Of a stretch of 64,000 bases of DNA, positions 16,889-25,055 are shown one piece after another. The first letter of the stretch is position 1; every line of letters begins with the position of its first letter. This stretch comes from Isosphaeraceae bacterium (GTDB taxonomy: Bacteria > Planctomycetota > Planctomycetia > Isosphaerales > Isosphaeraceae). The position numbers and the translations under genes were made by a program. The DNA is taken from positions 44,267 to 108,266 of the forward strand of contig JAJPJC010000540.1 in assembly GCA_021324445.1 (NCBI GenBank), read 5' to 3'. Below the pieces are notes generated by a model. The model was not told the origin of the DNA. It ran no database searches and saw nothing but the letters and a program-made list of their open reading frames with translations.

Positions 16889-18137
16889 CGCGGCACCGAG
16901 CGGTTTGAGGGCCCCGAGGGGAAGATGTGGCCAGCGATCGATCCGGAATCGGGAATCGGGAATCTGCGATTCGTCTCGGGTTGCGCACCAGGGCCGCCGG
17001 TAGGGAAACCGGATCGACCGTGCAGGCCAGCCGTTGGCTGCGCCGCGGTGTCACGGCGAGGCGCGGGCCCCGCTCGGTCTCCGCTAGGGTGAAGTATCCC
17101 CCGGTCGCGCACTTGACCGCGAAACCGGCCGCGCCGGCGAGCTGGAAACGGAGGGATTCCCGGGGTCCGGCCTCCAGGCTCCGGGCGGTCACCAGGCCGG
17201 TGCCGGCGGCGGGCTGCGAGAGGAACAAGCCGTTGGGTGCGCGGAGGGCGAACCAGCCTGCGGCGAGGGGGGCCACGCCGAACGGGAGGCGCGGGGGGTG
17301 TTCCGAAAGGTCCAGGGCGATCTCGTCGCGCCCCTCCGGATCGAGAGCCAAGGGATGTCCGCCGTCGGCAGCCAGCACGACCCGGGAACGAACCAGGGCG
17401 GCGGTGCGGACCTGGGGAATCTCGTCGAGCCGGACGAACCGGTAACCCTTCCGCTTGAGCTGGGGCACCATCTCTTTGGTCATGCGCATGGTCTGGTTTC
17501 GCGCGCGCAGGAACTCGTCCTCCGAGCTGTCGTGCATGAGGATGATGCCCCGGCCGACGCGGTCGACCGCGTCCACATAGCGGCGGGCGGCCTCCTCGGG
17601 GGGGACACCTCGGCGCCAGCACTCCCAGTCCTCGGCGACAATGTCCCAGTTGACCGGTCCGACGACGTGGGGGAACTTGCCGCTGGCATTGAGGATCCCG
17701 GCGACGATCGACTCCGGCCGGTCGCGGAAGACCCCTGGTGCCACCTCCACCGTCTGCCGCCAGTTGCCGTACGGGGCGCGGAGGTAGATCATCGGTCCGC
17801 TCACGAGCGGTCGCAGCAACGCGTCGGCGCGTTCGACCTCGCCCACGACGTCCCCCCCCGATTCGGCCAGGGCGACCAGCCCGGGGTGGGAGTACGTGTG
17901 GTTGCCGAGGAGGTGGCCCCACCCGTTGAGGGCGACGACCGAGTCGCGGTGGAGCTCGATCTGCCGTCCCACGACGAAGAAGGTAGCCCGGACCCCCTCG
18001 TCGCGGAGGTACTGGCCCAGCTCCCGCGTGTGCGGCCCCGGCCCGGCCCCCGGGGACTCGCCCGGCCCGTCGTCGTAGGTCAGGCAGACGGTCCCCCGCG
18101 GCAGTCGGTCCGCCTTCAGATCCTCGTCAAAGAACAC
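16881..18137 (-). CDS. Polysaccharide deacetylase (NodB homology) with C-terminal beta domain
   Basis: About 418 residues from a GTG at 18137 preceded by GAGAGGAG; the frame is open upstream but only as a shadow of the glycosyltransferase gene. NodB motifs: CLTYDDGPGE (Asp22, Asp23), GNHTYSHPGL (His80, His84, metal ligands), YLRAPYGNWR and GIILMHDSS. These enzymes remove N- or O-acetyl groups from polysaccharides with a divalent metal. Residues ~280-400 form an extra region with a beta-trefoil/fascin-like feel (WFALRAPNGLFLSQPAAG, FAVKCATGGYFTLAE), possibly carbohydrate-binding. No signal peptide is visible from this start. It lies between the glycosyltransferase gene and aroA. Confidence 0.85.
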   Translation of the reverse strand: MFFDEDLKADRLPRGTVCLTYDDGPGESPGAGPGPHTRELGQYLRDEGVRATFFVVGRQIELHRDSVVALNGWGHLLGNHTYSHPGLVALAESGGDVVGEVERADALLRPLVSGPMIYLRAPYGNWRQTVEVAPGVFRDRPESIVAGILNASGKFPHVVGPVNWDIVAEDWECWRRGVPPEEAARRYVDAVDRVGRGIILMHDSSEDEFLRARNQTMRMTKEMVPQLKRKGYRFVRLDEIPQVRTAALVRSRVVLAADGGHPLALDPEGRDEIALDLSEHPPRLPFGVAPLAAGWFALRAPNGLFLSQPAAGTGLVTARSLEAGPRESLRFQLAGAAGFAVKCATGGYFTLAETERGPRLAVTPRRSQRLACTVDPVSLPAALVRNPRRIADSRFPIPDRSLATSSPRGPQTARCRDG

Positions 18138-18178
18138 GGACGCTCCTCTCTGGGCTGCGCGGCTGCCGGCGCGCCCGG

Positions 18179-19087
18179 TCACGACACGTACCGGCGGGCC
18201 TTCGAGGTCCTCTGGGGGCGGTCCAGGAGCCGCAGGCCCTGCTCCACCGCGGGGGGGACGACCCGGCGCCTGGGGAGCAGCCTGGGGAGTCCCGCCAGGG
18301 CCGCCCCGAAGCCGCGGAGCGAGCAGTGGTCGCGGGGCACGGTCCGGGCCATCCACCAGGTCCGCTTCACGGCACTGGTCCACGGGCGGCGCAGCCAGAG
18401 GAACCAGAGGCTGTTCCGAATCCCCTGCCAGCGCCGGGCGTGGCTGTCCCTTGTGGCCGAAGGGTAATGGTGCACGATCAGCTCGGGGACGTAGCAGATC
18501 CAGTAGCCGCGCGCGGCCAGTTCCACGGCGACCCACTCCTCCTCGCCGTTGAGGAACACCAGGGGATCGAATCCGCCGACTTCCAGGAAGGCCGAGCGGC
18601 GGAACACCGAGACCCCCGCCATGAACCCCAGCAGCGGCGGACCGGGCATCCCGTCTTCCCGGGGCAGGGGACTGCGCTCCAACTCCTGGCAGATTGGGTC
18701 TTCGGTCTCCTCGGGCCCGACCAGCGTCCGGCCCATGACCACGGCGAGCTTCGGCTGCGCATCCAGGAGATCGGCCGCGCGGCGGAGCATGCCGGGGTCC
18801 CACCACGTGTCGTCGTCGCAGAAGGCGACATACGGCGTCTCGACGAGTCCCACGCCGAGGTTGCGGCCCGCCGCCCCGAGGTTGGTCCCCGCCTCCACCA
18901 CCGCGACGTCCGCTTCCCCGAACCGAGAGCGGACCGCCGCCGCCGTCCCGTCGGTGGAGGCGTTGTCCACGACCACGATCTTGGGCTTCTCGGGCAGTTC
19001 CGTCAGCCGCGCCAAGGTCCGGAGCGTCTCGTCGCGCCGGTTGTACGTGATCATCACGACCGAGACACGCGGGTCGCAGCTCTCCAT
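18179..19087 (-). CDS. Family 2 glycosyltransferase
   Basis: A 302-residue GT-A fold glycosyltransferase. It starts VSVVMITYNRRDETLRTL with the nucleotide-binding region VVVDNASTDGT. A DDD motif at 91-93 (VAFCDDDTWWDPGM) binds the metal-nucleotide sugar, and the acceptor-side acidic residues lie in VFLNGEEEWVAVELAARGYW. The C-terminal ~70 residues are basic. No membrane helix is strong. It is the first gene of an operon with the polysaccharide deacetylase, 41 bases downstream, which suggests that both act on the same surface polysaccharide; the sugar and acceptor are unknown. Confidence 0.88.
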   Translation of the reverse strand: MESCDPRVSVVMITYNRRDETLRTLARLTELPEKPKIVVVDNASTDGTAAAVRSRFGEADVAVVEAGTNLGAAGRNLGVGLVETPYVAFCDDDTWWDPGMLRRAADLLDAQPKLAVVMGRTLVGPEETEDPICQELERSPLPREDGMPGPPLLGFMAGVSVFRRSAFLEVGGFDPLVFLNGEEEWVAVELAARGYWICYVPELIVHHYPSATRDSHARRWQGIRNSLWFLWLRRPWTSAVKRTWWMARTVPRDHCSLRGFGAALAGLPRLLPRRRVVPPAVEQGLRLLDRPQRTSKARRYVS

Positions 19088-19554
19088 CCTCGGTCCTCTG
19101 GGCTCCCCGAGCCATTGCAGGACTGCCGGCCACGCTTCGGGCCCGTCTCACTCACCACCCCTGGTCAGGCGGATGGCTTGATCCCTGAAAAGATCGTGCC
19201 AAGCGAACGTCAGCCATTCTATCCTGGGCTCAGGAAAACCGCAGGCTCGGTCTGGGCCGGGGATGCAGTCGCGTGTCCCGAGCGGGTCCCCAGTGGCTTC
19301 CCTCCGCCACGGCCCCCGCCCCGCTCGAATGGCCTGGCCAGGTGGGGCAGCCTCCCGGCCGCCTCTTCTCCGGTGGGACAGCCGCCCCCGGCTGCCAGAA
19401 GGTGCGCGCACCGGGTTTCGGGGCGCAACGTACATGATGAAAACTCTTTACAAAAAAACGCCAAGACATCTCGCGGGCGCCGGCTGGGCGGATAAGATGT
19501 CGGTAGGGAGGGCGCTCGAGGCCCGGGCGGGTGGGGCGACGGAGGGATCTGGCG
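19088..19554. other. Intergenic region with a REP palindrome
   Basis: A 467-base gap between divergent genes. It holds a palindrome at 19373-19397 (GTGGGACAGCCGCCCCCGGC and on), which recurs inverted at 22731-22755. An A-rich patch (CTTTACAAAAAAACGCC near 19448-19464) stands out in this GC-rich DNA and may belong to a promoter for the hydrolase gene. No ORF with recognisable similarity was found. Confidence 0.5.
19373..19397. repeat. REP palindrome, copy A
   Basis: A 25-base imperfect palindrome with GCAGCC/GGCTGC-type arms around a CCCCC loop. It matches 22731-22755 in inverse orientation at all but one position, so it belongs to a dispersed palindromic family. The function is unknown. Confidence 0.6.
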
Positions 19555-20466
19555 ATGAAGTTGAAGATGGGCAACCGGCGGATCCGGCGGATCGCAACCG
19601 CGATCGCGGCGATCCTGTTGAGCCTGCTGGCGGTCATCTACGCAGGGGTCTCACTGGTGACCGCGGATCGCCTCACCCGGCCGACGAATCACCCCCTGCG
19701 GATCGACCCCCACGTTCTGAGCCGCGATGCGCAGCTCTGGTCGACCCGAACCGCGGATGGGATTACTCTCAGGGGCTGGTACCTCCCCACCGAGGCCCGG
19801 CGGCACTTGATCGTGCTGGTGCACGGCATGTGGAGTTCCTGGTTGGAGATGGGGACACTCGGCCGCGATTTGCACCGCCGCAATTTCGACGTCCTGCTCT
19901 TCGACTTGCGAGGGCATGGGCAGAGTGATCCCTCGCGGTTGTATCTGGGCCGTCGGGAACGCGCCGACATCCAAGCTGTGATGGCCTGGGCCCATGCCGA
20001 GGGGTTCCCGGACGACCGGATCGGCTGGCTGGGCTATTCGATGGGCGGCTCGACGCTGCTGATGGAGGCCGCCCGCAACCCGCAGATCCAGGTCGCGGTC
20101 GTCGATAGCCCGTACGGGGATCTGCCCAGGTTGCTGGAAGCGCAGCTCAGCAAACACAGCGGGTTACCGGCCTGGTTCAACCCGGGGATCCTGCTGGCGG
20201 CCCGCTGGATCTTCGGCGTGCGGACCGATGACCTGGTCCCGATCCGCTCCGCCCGATCCTGGGGCGAACGGCCGCTCCTGCTCATTCACGGCGAGTCGGA
20301 TACGATCGTTCCGGTCAGTCAAGCTCGGGAGCTGGCGCGCAACCTCGGCACCTCCTGCATGACGCTGACCTTGCCTGGCGTGGAGCACGTCCAGGCCTAC
20401 GACAGCGATCCGGCGGGATATGTCGAGACCGTCGGCACCTTTTTCGATGACCACCTTAGCCCCTGA
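19555..20466 (+). CDS. Membrane-anchored alpha/beta hydrolase
   Basis: Encodes 303 residues from the ATG at 19555 (GGAGGG upstream). Residues 14-38 form one hydrophobic anchor (ATAIAAILLSLLAVIYAGVS), so the enzyme probably faces the periplasm or is membrane-bound. The alpha/beta hydrolase core shows the oxyanion region LIVLVHGMWSSW, LLFDLRGHGQSD, the nucleophile elbow GYSMGG with Ser162, acid Asp249 (HGESDTIVP) and His278 (GVEHVQAY). The triad is complete. The closest architecture is that of YqkD/BEM46-like hydrolases, whose substrates are unknown. The gene is alone and convergent with the small lipoprotein gene. Confidence 0.87.
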   Translation: MKLKMGNRRIRRIATAIAAILLSLLAVIYAGVSLVTADRLTRPTNHPLRIDPHVLSRDAQLWSTRTADGITLRGWYLPTEARRHLIVLVHGMWSSWLEMGTLGRDLHRRNFDVLLFDLRGHGQSDPSRLYLGRRERADIQAVMAWAHAEGFPDDRIGWLGYSMGGSTLLMEAARNPQIQVAVVDSPYGDLPRLLEAQLSKHSGLPAWFNPGILLAARWIFGVRTDDLVPIRSARSWGERPLLLIHGESDTIVPVSQARELARNLGTSCMTLTLPGVEHVQAYDSDPAGYVETVGTFFDDHLSP

Positions 20467-20482
20467 GTCGCTACGCTCCAGT

Positions 20483-20597
20483 GTTCAGGGTTCAGTGTTC
20501 CGCAAGAGGGCTGCCGCCCTGGGCTCTCTTCAAGTGCCTTGGAATTCCGAGCTCCGCTCGTCAGTCCGCAACAGCGACTGAACCCTGAACCCTGAAC
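20483..20597. repeat. Inverted repeat between convergent genes
   Basis: GTTCAGGGTTCAG at 20483-20495 is the exact reverse complement of CTGAACCCTGAAC at 20578-20590, and the right arm is extended by a further CCTGAAC. The 82-base spacer is large for an intrinsic terminator, but the position between two converging genes suits a bidirectional 3' structure. Confidence 0.6.
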
Positions 20598-20610
20598 GCT
20601 CTCGGAAGGA

Positions 20611-20844
20611 TCAAGGCCCGACGCCCCCATGGGTCCGGAACGGCGTCAGGTGCGAGGGTTGGTCGAGCAGCCAGGCCCGTTCCCACTCGTCTCCAGCTTG
20701 ACGGAGGTTCTCCGAGTCGACGAGCAGTTCTTCGACGCGCCTGGGTTTGTAGGCTGCATAGTGCGGCAAGGGGACCGGGGCACATCCCTCGAAGAGGGCA
20801 AGGGATGCGACCGTGATGGCCAGGGCCGCGCACAATTTCCGCAT
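20611..20844 (-). CDS. Small lipoprotein of unknown function
   Basis: A 77-residue protein from the ATG at 20844 preceded by GGAGGAG. A signal peptide with lipobox LFEGC places the lipidated cysteine at residue 21. The mature part is short and looks structured, with the conserved-looking stretch PRRVEELLVDSENLRQAGDE followed by WERAWLLDQPSHLTP. I do not recognise a named family. It lies 175 bases downstream of the HU gene on the same strand and could be co-transcribed with it. Confidence 0.72.
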   Translation of the reverse strand: MRKLCAALAITVASLALFEGCAPVPLPHYAAYKPRRVEELLVDSENLRQAGDEWERAWLLDQPSHLTPFRTHGGVGP

Positions 20845-21019
20845 GTCGGGCTCCTCCCGTCTGGCTGACCGCCCGGAGCAGTCCCTCCGCGCCATCCGTG
20901 CGCGGATCTGCTCCGGGGGACTCGTCACCCGCGTCGTGCACCCAGGGTCCGAGTCGGATTCCGTTCGCCGCTCTCCGGCGCGCCGGGTCCTGATGCCGCG
21001 GCGCGGTCCCGGTCGCCGC

Positions 21020-21403
21020 TCAATCGGCCGTCGTCCTGGCCTGCGGCTCCGCGACCGGCTCGACGGGTCCGTAGTTCTCTTCATCGACATCGGAGCCCTC
21101 TTCCTCAAGCGGAAGTTTTGAGGGATCCATCTTTCGCACCAATTCTTCCATTTCTTTGCCCGGCTTGAAGGTCACCACGTTCTTCGAGGGGACGTAAACC
21201 TTATCCCCGGTTCGCGGATTGCGCGCCTTGCGCGGGGCGCGCTGCTTGACTTCGAAGACGCCGAAATTGCGCAGCTCAATCCGGCCCTCGGAGACCAACG
21301 TCTGGATGATCGCGTCGAGGGTTCGCTGGACGATGTCCTTCGTCTTGAGCTGAGTCAGACCGATATCCTCAGAAATCTTCTTGACAATTTCTTTCTTGGT
21401 CAC
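21020..21403 (-). CDS. HU/IHF-family DNA-binding protein with acidic tail
   Basis: Encodes 127 residues from a GTG at 21403 with GGGGAGAT upstream. Residues 1-92 are a complete HU fold: VTKKEIVKKISEDIGLTQLK, the dimer helices, RIELRNFGVFEVKQR, the DNA-binding arm APRKARNPRTG and VVTFKPGKEMEELV. It bends DNA as a dimer and helps compact the nucleoid. Unlike classic HU (about 90 residues) it has a ~35-residue acidic C-terminal extension (PLEEEGSDVDEENYGPVE) that could tune DNA affinity. A good sigma-70-type promoter lies about 55 bases upstream. Confidence 0.92.
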   Translation of the reverse strand: MTKKEIVKKISEDIGLTQLKTKDIVQRTLDAIIQTLVSEGRIELRNFGVFEVKQRAPRKARNPRTGDKVYVPSKNVVTFKPGKEMEELVRKMDPSKLPLEEEGSDVDEENYGPVEPVAEPQARTTAD

Positions 21404-21456
21404 GATGGCGATCTCCCCGGGACGTGGTCGGGCCGTTCCAGCCCCCAAATGGCTCA

Positions 21457-21485
21457 AGTGTATTGGTAGCTTAGATTAGAGTCAA
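21457..21485 (-). promoter_or_regulatory. Sigma-70-type promoter of the HU gene
   Basis: On the minus strand TTGACT (21480-21485) is followed after exactly 17 bases by TACACT (21457-21462). The -35 matches five of six and the -10 four of six consensus bases with ideal spacing. The local AT content rises sharply. The start codon lies 54 bases downstream. Confidence 0.7.
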
Positions 21486-21632
21486 GTAGGCACCGAGCCG
21501 TTCTTCCCCGATTTGGGGATCATGACCCTTGGGAAGCGCGCGAGTTCCGGCGAAACCTTCGCCAATGGTCGGTCCCCGGCCGGGCCGCTCGCGGCGCGAC
21601 CACCACCGGGTGGTTGGCCACGCCTGGCCGAG

Positions 21633-22130
21633 TCAGGCCGGCTCGGCATCCGCGACGGGGATGCGCAGGCGACCCTCCCGGTGCTGCTGGTGGAGGTGCC
21701 GATGGAATGGGGCATAGTTCCACGGCAGGCCGTGCCGTCGGGCGAGCTGCTGGAGCCGGGCGAGATAGCGTTCCGACAACTCGGGTGCCGCGTCATAGCT
21801 CGGGTCGCAGAAATAGACGCGGCAACCCAAGGGGCGTCCCTGGCGTGCCGTGCAGCGCCCGAGCAAGTCTTGCCACGGGCAGGTCGCGCCGTGATCCAGG
21901 GGGCGTTGCGGCGCCGGAGCCTCGCTCAGGAGGAACTGGATCTCGGGCTGCGAGACGAACAAGGTGTGACCGTACTCGCGAAACCGACAGCAGCGGCCGC
22001 TGAGCTGACAGACCGGCGCGAGCCGGGAGACCTCGGCATCGAGCTCGGCGTAGAGGGCGCGCAGCTCGGCGTGCAGGCCGGCTTCGGCGTCCGGGCCGCC
22101 GGGAACCAGCGCTGGGTCTGCAACCATCAT
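21633..22130 (-). CDS. YkgJ-like cysteine-cluster protein, second of a pair
   Basis: Encodes 165 residues from the ATG at 22130, which overlaps the stop of the upstream paralogue by four bases (ATGA). Cys41, Cys47 and Cys48 (CQLSGRCCRF) and later cysteines in TCPWQDLLGRC, GCRVYFC resemble the zinc/iron-chelating YkgJ family. The C-terminus (GLPWNYAPFHRHLHQQHREG) is His-rich. The family is thought to bind metal, but its biochemical role is not established. Coupling to another YkgJ-type gene suggests that the two act together. Confidence 0.78.
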   Translation of the reverse strand: MMVADPALVPGGPDAEAGLHAELRALYAELDAEVSRLAPVCQLSGRCCRFREYGHTLFVSQPEIQFLLSEAPAPQRPLDHGATCPWQDLLGRCTARQGRPLGCRVYFCDPSYDAAPELSERYLARLQQLARRHGLPWNYAPFHRHLHQQHREGRLRIPVADAEPA

Positions 22131-22552
22131 TTGGGGACCATCGCCAGGGAGGATTGGATCTCGGCCAGCGAGTAGAGGCGACCGTGTCCGGCGCCGGGAC
22201 AGACCGCGCACACGCGATCCCAGTCCCGCCGCCGCGCCACATTCTCGGGCCAGAAGGGCCAGGCGCGGCACTGGTCGGGACGGGCCGAATAGACCGTGCA
22301 GCCCTGCTCCTTATCCCAGAAGATGCAGTCGCCGCCGGGTTTCTCGATCAAGCTGGAGCGCTCCCCCACCAGCCGGACGAACCGGGCGGAGAATTGCTCG
22401 ATCGTCTCGCCCCGAAACTCGGCCAGGCGCCCGATCTCCTCCGGGGTCACCCACACATACCCGGGCGCCCCCGTGCAGCAGTCCCCGCAGCGGGTGCAGG
22501 CGAATGCCAGCCCATCCCGATACCACGGCGACTTTCCTTGCGGTACACTCAT
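22127..22552 (-). CDS. YkgJ-family cysteine-cluster protein, first of a pair
   Basis: A 141-residue protein from the ATG at 22552. The YkgJ signature is clear: FACTRCGDCCTGAPG with Cys19, 22, 25 and 26, then Cys76, Cys85, Cys95 (RPDQCRAWPFWP) and Cys115/118 (CAVCPG). The eight cysteines fit a zinc or iron-sulfur site. No export signal is seen. No strong ribosome site precedes the ATG. Its TGA overlaps the start of the second YkgJ-like gene. Molecular function is unknown for the family. Confidence 0.85.
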   Translation of the reverse strand: MSVPQGKSPWYRDGLAFACTRCGDCCTGAPGYVWVTPEEIGRLAEFRGETIEQFSARFVRLVGERSSLIEKPGGDCIFWDKEQGCTVYSARPDQCRAWPFWPENVARRRDWDRVCAVCPGAGHGRLYSLAEIQSSLAMVPK

Positions 22553-22730
22553 AGATGGCCCCGATGAACCGGCGCGTTCTGAGGGAGCAGAGCAGAGCCG
22601 AGGTCTGCTCACTCTATCGGAACGAACCGGCGGCGGCAACCTCTCCCGTTTCCCGCGGCGCCCGAATCGCGATCGGTCGAGTCGCCGCTTCCGAAGAATC
22701 GGATCGGCTCGGCTCGGCTCGGCTCGCAAA

Positions 22731-22755
22731 TGGCAGCCGGGGGCGGCTGCCCCAC
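22731..22755. repeat. REP palindrome, copy B
   Basis: TGGCAGCCGGGGGCGGCTGC and five further bases: a 7-base stem around GGGGGC, matching the element at 19373-19397 in inverse orientation with one difference. It is preceded by a short GGCTC tandem run (about 22703-22726). It lies just upstream of the enolase-family gene. Confidence 0.6.
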
Positions 22756-22793
22756 CTTCGGCTTTGAGCGACCCTCGAGAGAGGATTCTCCTC

Positions 22794-23939
22794 ATGACCA
22801 GTGACCCCATCGAGCGCGTCGTCCTGACTCATCTCCAAATCCCGTTCAAGGAGGTCTTCCGCATCTCGGGGGGCGAGGTGGCGATCAAGGATGCCATCGT
22901 GGTGACGCTCGAGACCGCCTCGGCGGTCGGCCTGGGTGAGAGCTCGCCGATGGCCGCAGGCTTCGGCTACTCCAGCGACACGCCGGAGGGGTGCTGGGAG
23001 GACCTGGCCGGCACCATCGCCCCCAGCCTGCTGGGCCAGTCGGTGGATTCCCGCGAGGCGATCGCCGGGCTGGCAGGCACCTGGACGGCCAGCCGCTTCG
23101 CCATCGCCGCCGCCGAGACAGCCCTCTGGGACCTGCTCGGCCAGGCGCGGCACGCGACGATCGCCGAGCTCCTGGGAGCCCCCGACCTGCGGATCGACCT
23201 CGGGGTCGAGTCGGGGCTGGCCGTCGGGCTTTACCCCAGCATCGTCGAGCTGATCAAGACGATCGGGGCCCACCTGGAGGCCGGCTACCGCCGGGTCAAG
23301 ATTAAGATCCAGCCCGGCCAGGACCTCGAGCTGGTCCGGGCGGTCCGCCAGCATTTCGGCGAGATCGAGCTCATGGTCGACGCCAACGCCGCGTATACCG
23401 CGGCCGACCTCGACCTGTTCCGGGAGCTCGATCAGTACGACCTGCTCATGTTCGAGCAACCCATGGCCGCGGCCGATCTCGACGGTCTGGCCGCGCTGCA
23501 GCGCGCCGTCACTACGCCGGTCTGCCTGGATGAGACCGCCGAGACCCTGGCGCAGACCGAGGCGGCCATCCAGCGCGGCGCCTGCCGGATCGTCAATCTC
23601 AAGATCCAGCGGGTCGGCGGCCTGGGTCCGGCGCTGGCGATCCACAACCTCTGCCACCAGCACGGGGTCGCCTGCTGGGTCGGCAGTATGCCCGAGCTCG
23701 GCATCGGCCAGGCGCATGGCATCCACCTGGCCACCCTGGCCAATTGCAAGTACCCCAGCGATCTCGAGCCGAGCTCCCGATGGTTCGTGGACGACTATAC
23801 GATCCCCCTGGTCGACCTGGCCACCCCCGGGATCATCGAGGTCCCCACACGGCCCGGCCTGGGCTATCACGTCGACCCGGTCAAAGTCCGTCGGTACCAG
23901 GTTCGCCAGCAGGAATTCACGACCCGGACGCAGGGTTGA
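22794..23939 (+). CDS. MenC-type enolase-superfamily enzyme (OSBS/N-acylamino acid racemase-like)
   Basis: Encodes 381 residues from the ATG at 22794 with GAGAGG upstream. The N-terminal capping domain begins with the family pattern LTHLQIPFKEVFRISGGE. The barrel carries KxK (Lys169, Lys171), metal ligands Asp196 (VDANAAY), Glu221 (FEQPMA) and Asp246 (CLDETAE), and Lys270 (NLKIQRVGG). The strand-8 motif VGSMPELGIGQAHGIHLATL resembles the GMxExGIGRA motif of the o-succinylbenzoate synthase/NSAR branch. It could be MenC of menaquinone synthesis or a racemase/epimerase; no other men genes are nearby, so the substrate is left open. Confidence 0.85.
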   Translation: MTSDPIERVVLTHLQIPFKEVFRISGGEVAIKDAIVVTLETASAVGLGESSPMAAGFGYSSDTPEGCWEDLAGTIAPSLLGQSVDSREAIAGLAGTWTASRFAIAAAETALWDLLGQARHATIAELLGAPDLRIDLGVESGLAVGLYPSIVELIKTIGAHLEAGYRRVKIKIQPGQDLELVRAVRQHFGEIELMVDANAAYTAADLDLFRELDQYDLLMFEQPMAAADLDGLAALQRAVTTPVCLDETAETLAQTEAAIQRGACRIVNLKIQRVGGLGPALAIHNLCHQHGVACWVGSMPELGIGQAHGIHLATLANCKYPSDLEPSSRWFVDDYTIPLVDLATPGIIEVPTRPGLGYHVDPVKVRRYQVRQQEFTTRTQG

Positions 23940-23973
23940 GGCCCGCGCAGGAGCAAGGCTCAGGCGGTCCTCT

Positions 23974-24975
23974 TCAGCCGCCGATGGCGTGCATCAGCCG
24001 CTCGGGCTGGATGAACCGCGCGGTATTGATCTCATGCCCCTCCCACTTGGCGGCCACGCAGTCGCGAACCGCTCCCGCGATGGCCGCATCGCTGGCGCCG
24101 CCGCGGAGCAAGGCGCGGAGATCGGTCTCCTCCAGGGCGAAGAGGCAATGCCGCAGCTTGCCGTCGGAGGTCAGCCGGAGGCGATTGCAGCTCATGCAGA
24201 ACGGCCGGCTGATCGAGGCGATGAAGCCGACCCGCCCGCCGCCGTCGTGGTATTCATAATCCAGGGCCGGCGCCCGCGGGTCCTGGTCGGCAACCGGCCG
24301 CAAGGGGCCGATTCCGAGGGTGAGGAGTTCGAGGATCTCCGCGGCGAACAAGACCTTGGCGCGCTCCCACTGGTGGCCGGCATCCAGCGGCATGTACTCG
24401 ATGAAGCGCAGCTCCAGGCGGTGCTGGCGCGCGAACTGCGCCAGCGGGACGACGTCCGCCTCGGTCGTCCCCCGGATGGCCACCGCATTGAGCTTCACCG
24501 GGTCGAAGCCGGCCGCCTTCGCCGCCAGGATTCCCTCGATCACCTGCTCGAAGCCGGTGCGCCGCGTCAATTGCTGGAACCGGGCGGCATCCATCGTGTC
24601 CAGGCTGACGTTGATCCGCCTCAGCCCGGCGTCCCACAGGGCCTGGGCCACGGGCGCCAGCAGCATCCCGTTGGTGGTCAGGCCGATGTCTTTCAGCCCC
24701 GGGATCCGGGTCAGCTTCTCGATCAGCTTGACCAGGTCGCGCCGGACCAGGGGCTCGCCGCCTGTGAGTCGGACCTTATCGATCCCCAGCGTCACGGCGA
24801 TTCGGACAAAGCGCTCGATCTCCTCGAAGCTCAAGAGCTGCGCGCGGGGCAGAAACTCGACCTGCTCCGGCATGCAATAGACGCACCGGATGTTGCAGCG
24901 GTCGGTCACGCTGATCCGCAGGTTGTTGTGCACCCTGCCGAACGAGTCAACAAGCCGGTCAGGTTCAGGAGTCAT
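23974..24975 (-). CDS. moaA: GTP 3',8-cyclase MoaA
   Basis: Encodes 333 residues from the ATG at 24975. It is a radical SAM enzyme that starts molybdenum cofactor synthesis by converting GTP to 3',8-cyclo-GTP. The N-terminal cluster CxxxCxxC is Cys27, 31 and 34 (VTDRCNIRCVYCMPEQ); LTGGEPLVRRDL and GLTTNGMLL follow. The second 4Fe-4S cluster ligands are Cys260, 263 and 277 (FCMSCNRLRLTSDGKLRHCL). The C-terminus ends in Gly-Gly as required for activity. It is the last gene of the moco operon, 80 bases behind moaE. The GTP-derived product would normally go to MoaC, which is not in this window. Confidence 0.95.
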   Translation of the reverse strand: MTPEPDRLVDSFGRVHNNLRISVTDRCNIRCVYCMPEQVEFLPRAQLLSFEEIERFVRIAVTLGIDKVRLTGGEPLVRRDLVKLIEKLTRIPGLKDIGLTTNGMLLAPVAQALWDAGLRRINVSLDTMDAARFQQLTRRTGFEQVIEGILAAKAAGFDPVKLNAVAIRGTTEADVVPLAQFARQHRLELRFIEYMPLDAGHQWERAKVLFAAEILELLTLGIGPLRPVADQDPRAPALDYEYHDGGGRVGFIASISRPFCMSCNRLRLTSDGKLRHCLFALEETDLRALLRGGASDAAIAGAVRDCVAAKWEGHEINTARFIQPERLMHAIGG

Positions 24976-25055
24976 TCTCACCGCCGTCGAACAGGGGTCA
25001 TGCGTAGGATACGAGGAATTATACCAGTCCGGCCCAGGGTCGGACCGGCGATCGG

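Noticed and set aside
16881..19151. A 756-codon minus-strand frame as one large protein
   Set aside because: The first ~338 codons are an out-of-frame shadow of the glycosyltransferase gene; the deacetylase begins at the GTG at 18137 with its own ribosome site.
22614..23870. A 418-codon open frame on the minus strand
   Set aside because: It is the antisense shadow of the MenC-type gene and has the Gly/Asp/Arg-rich composition of such shadows.
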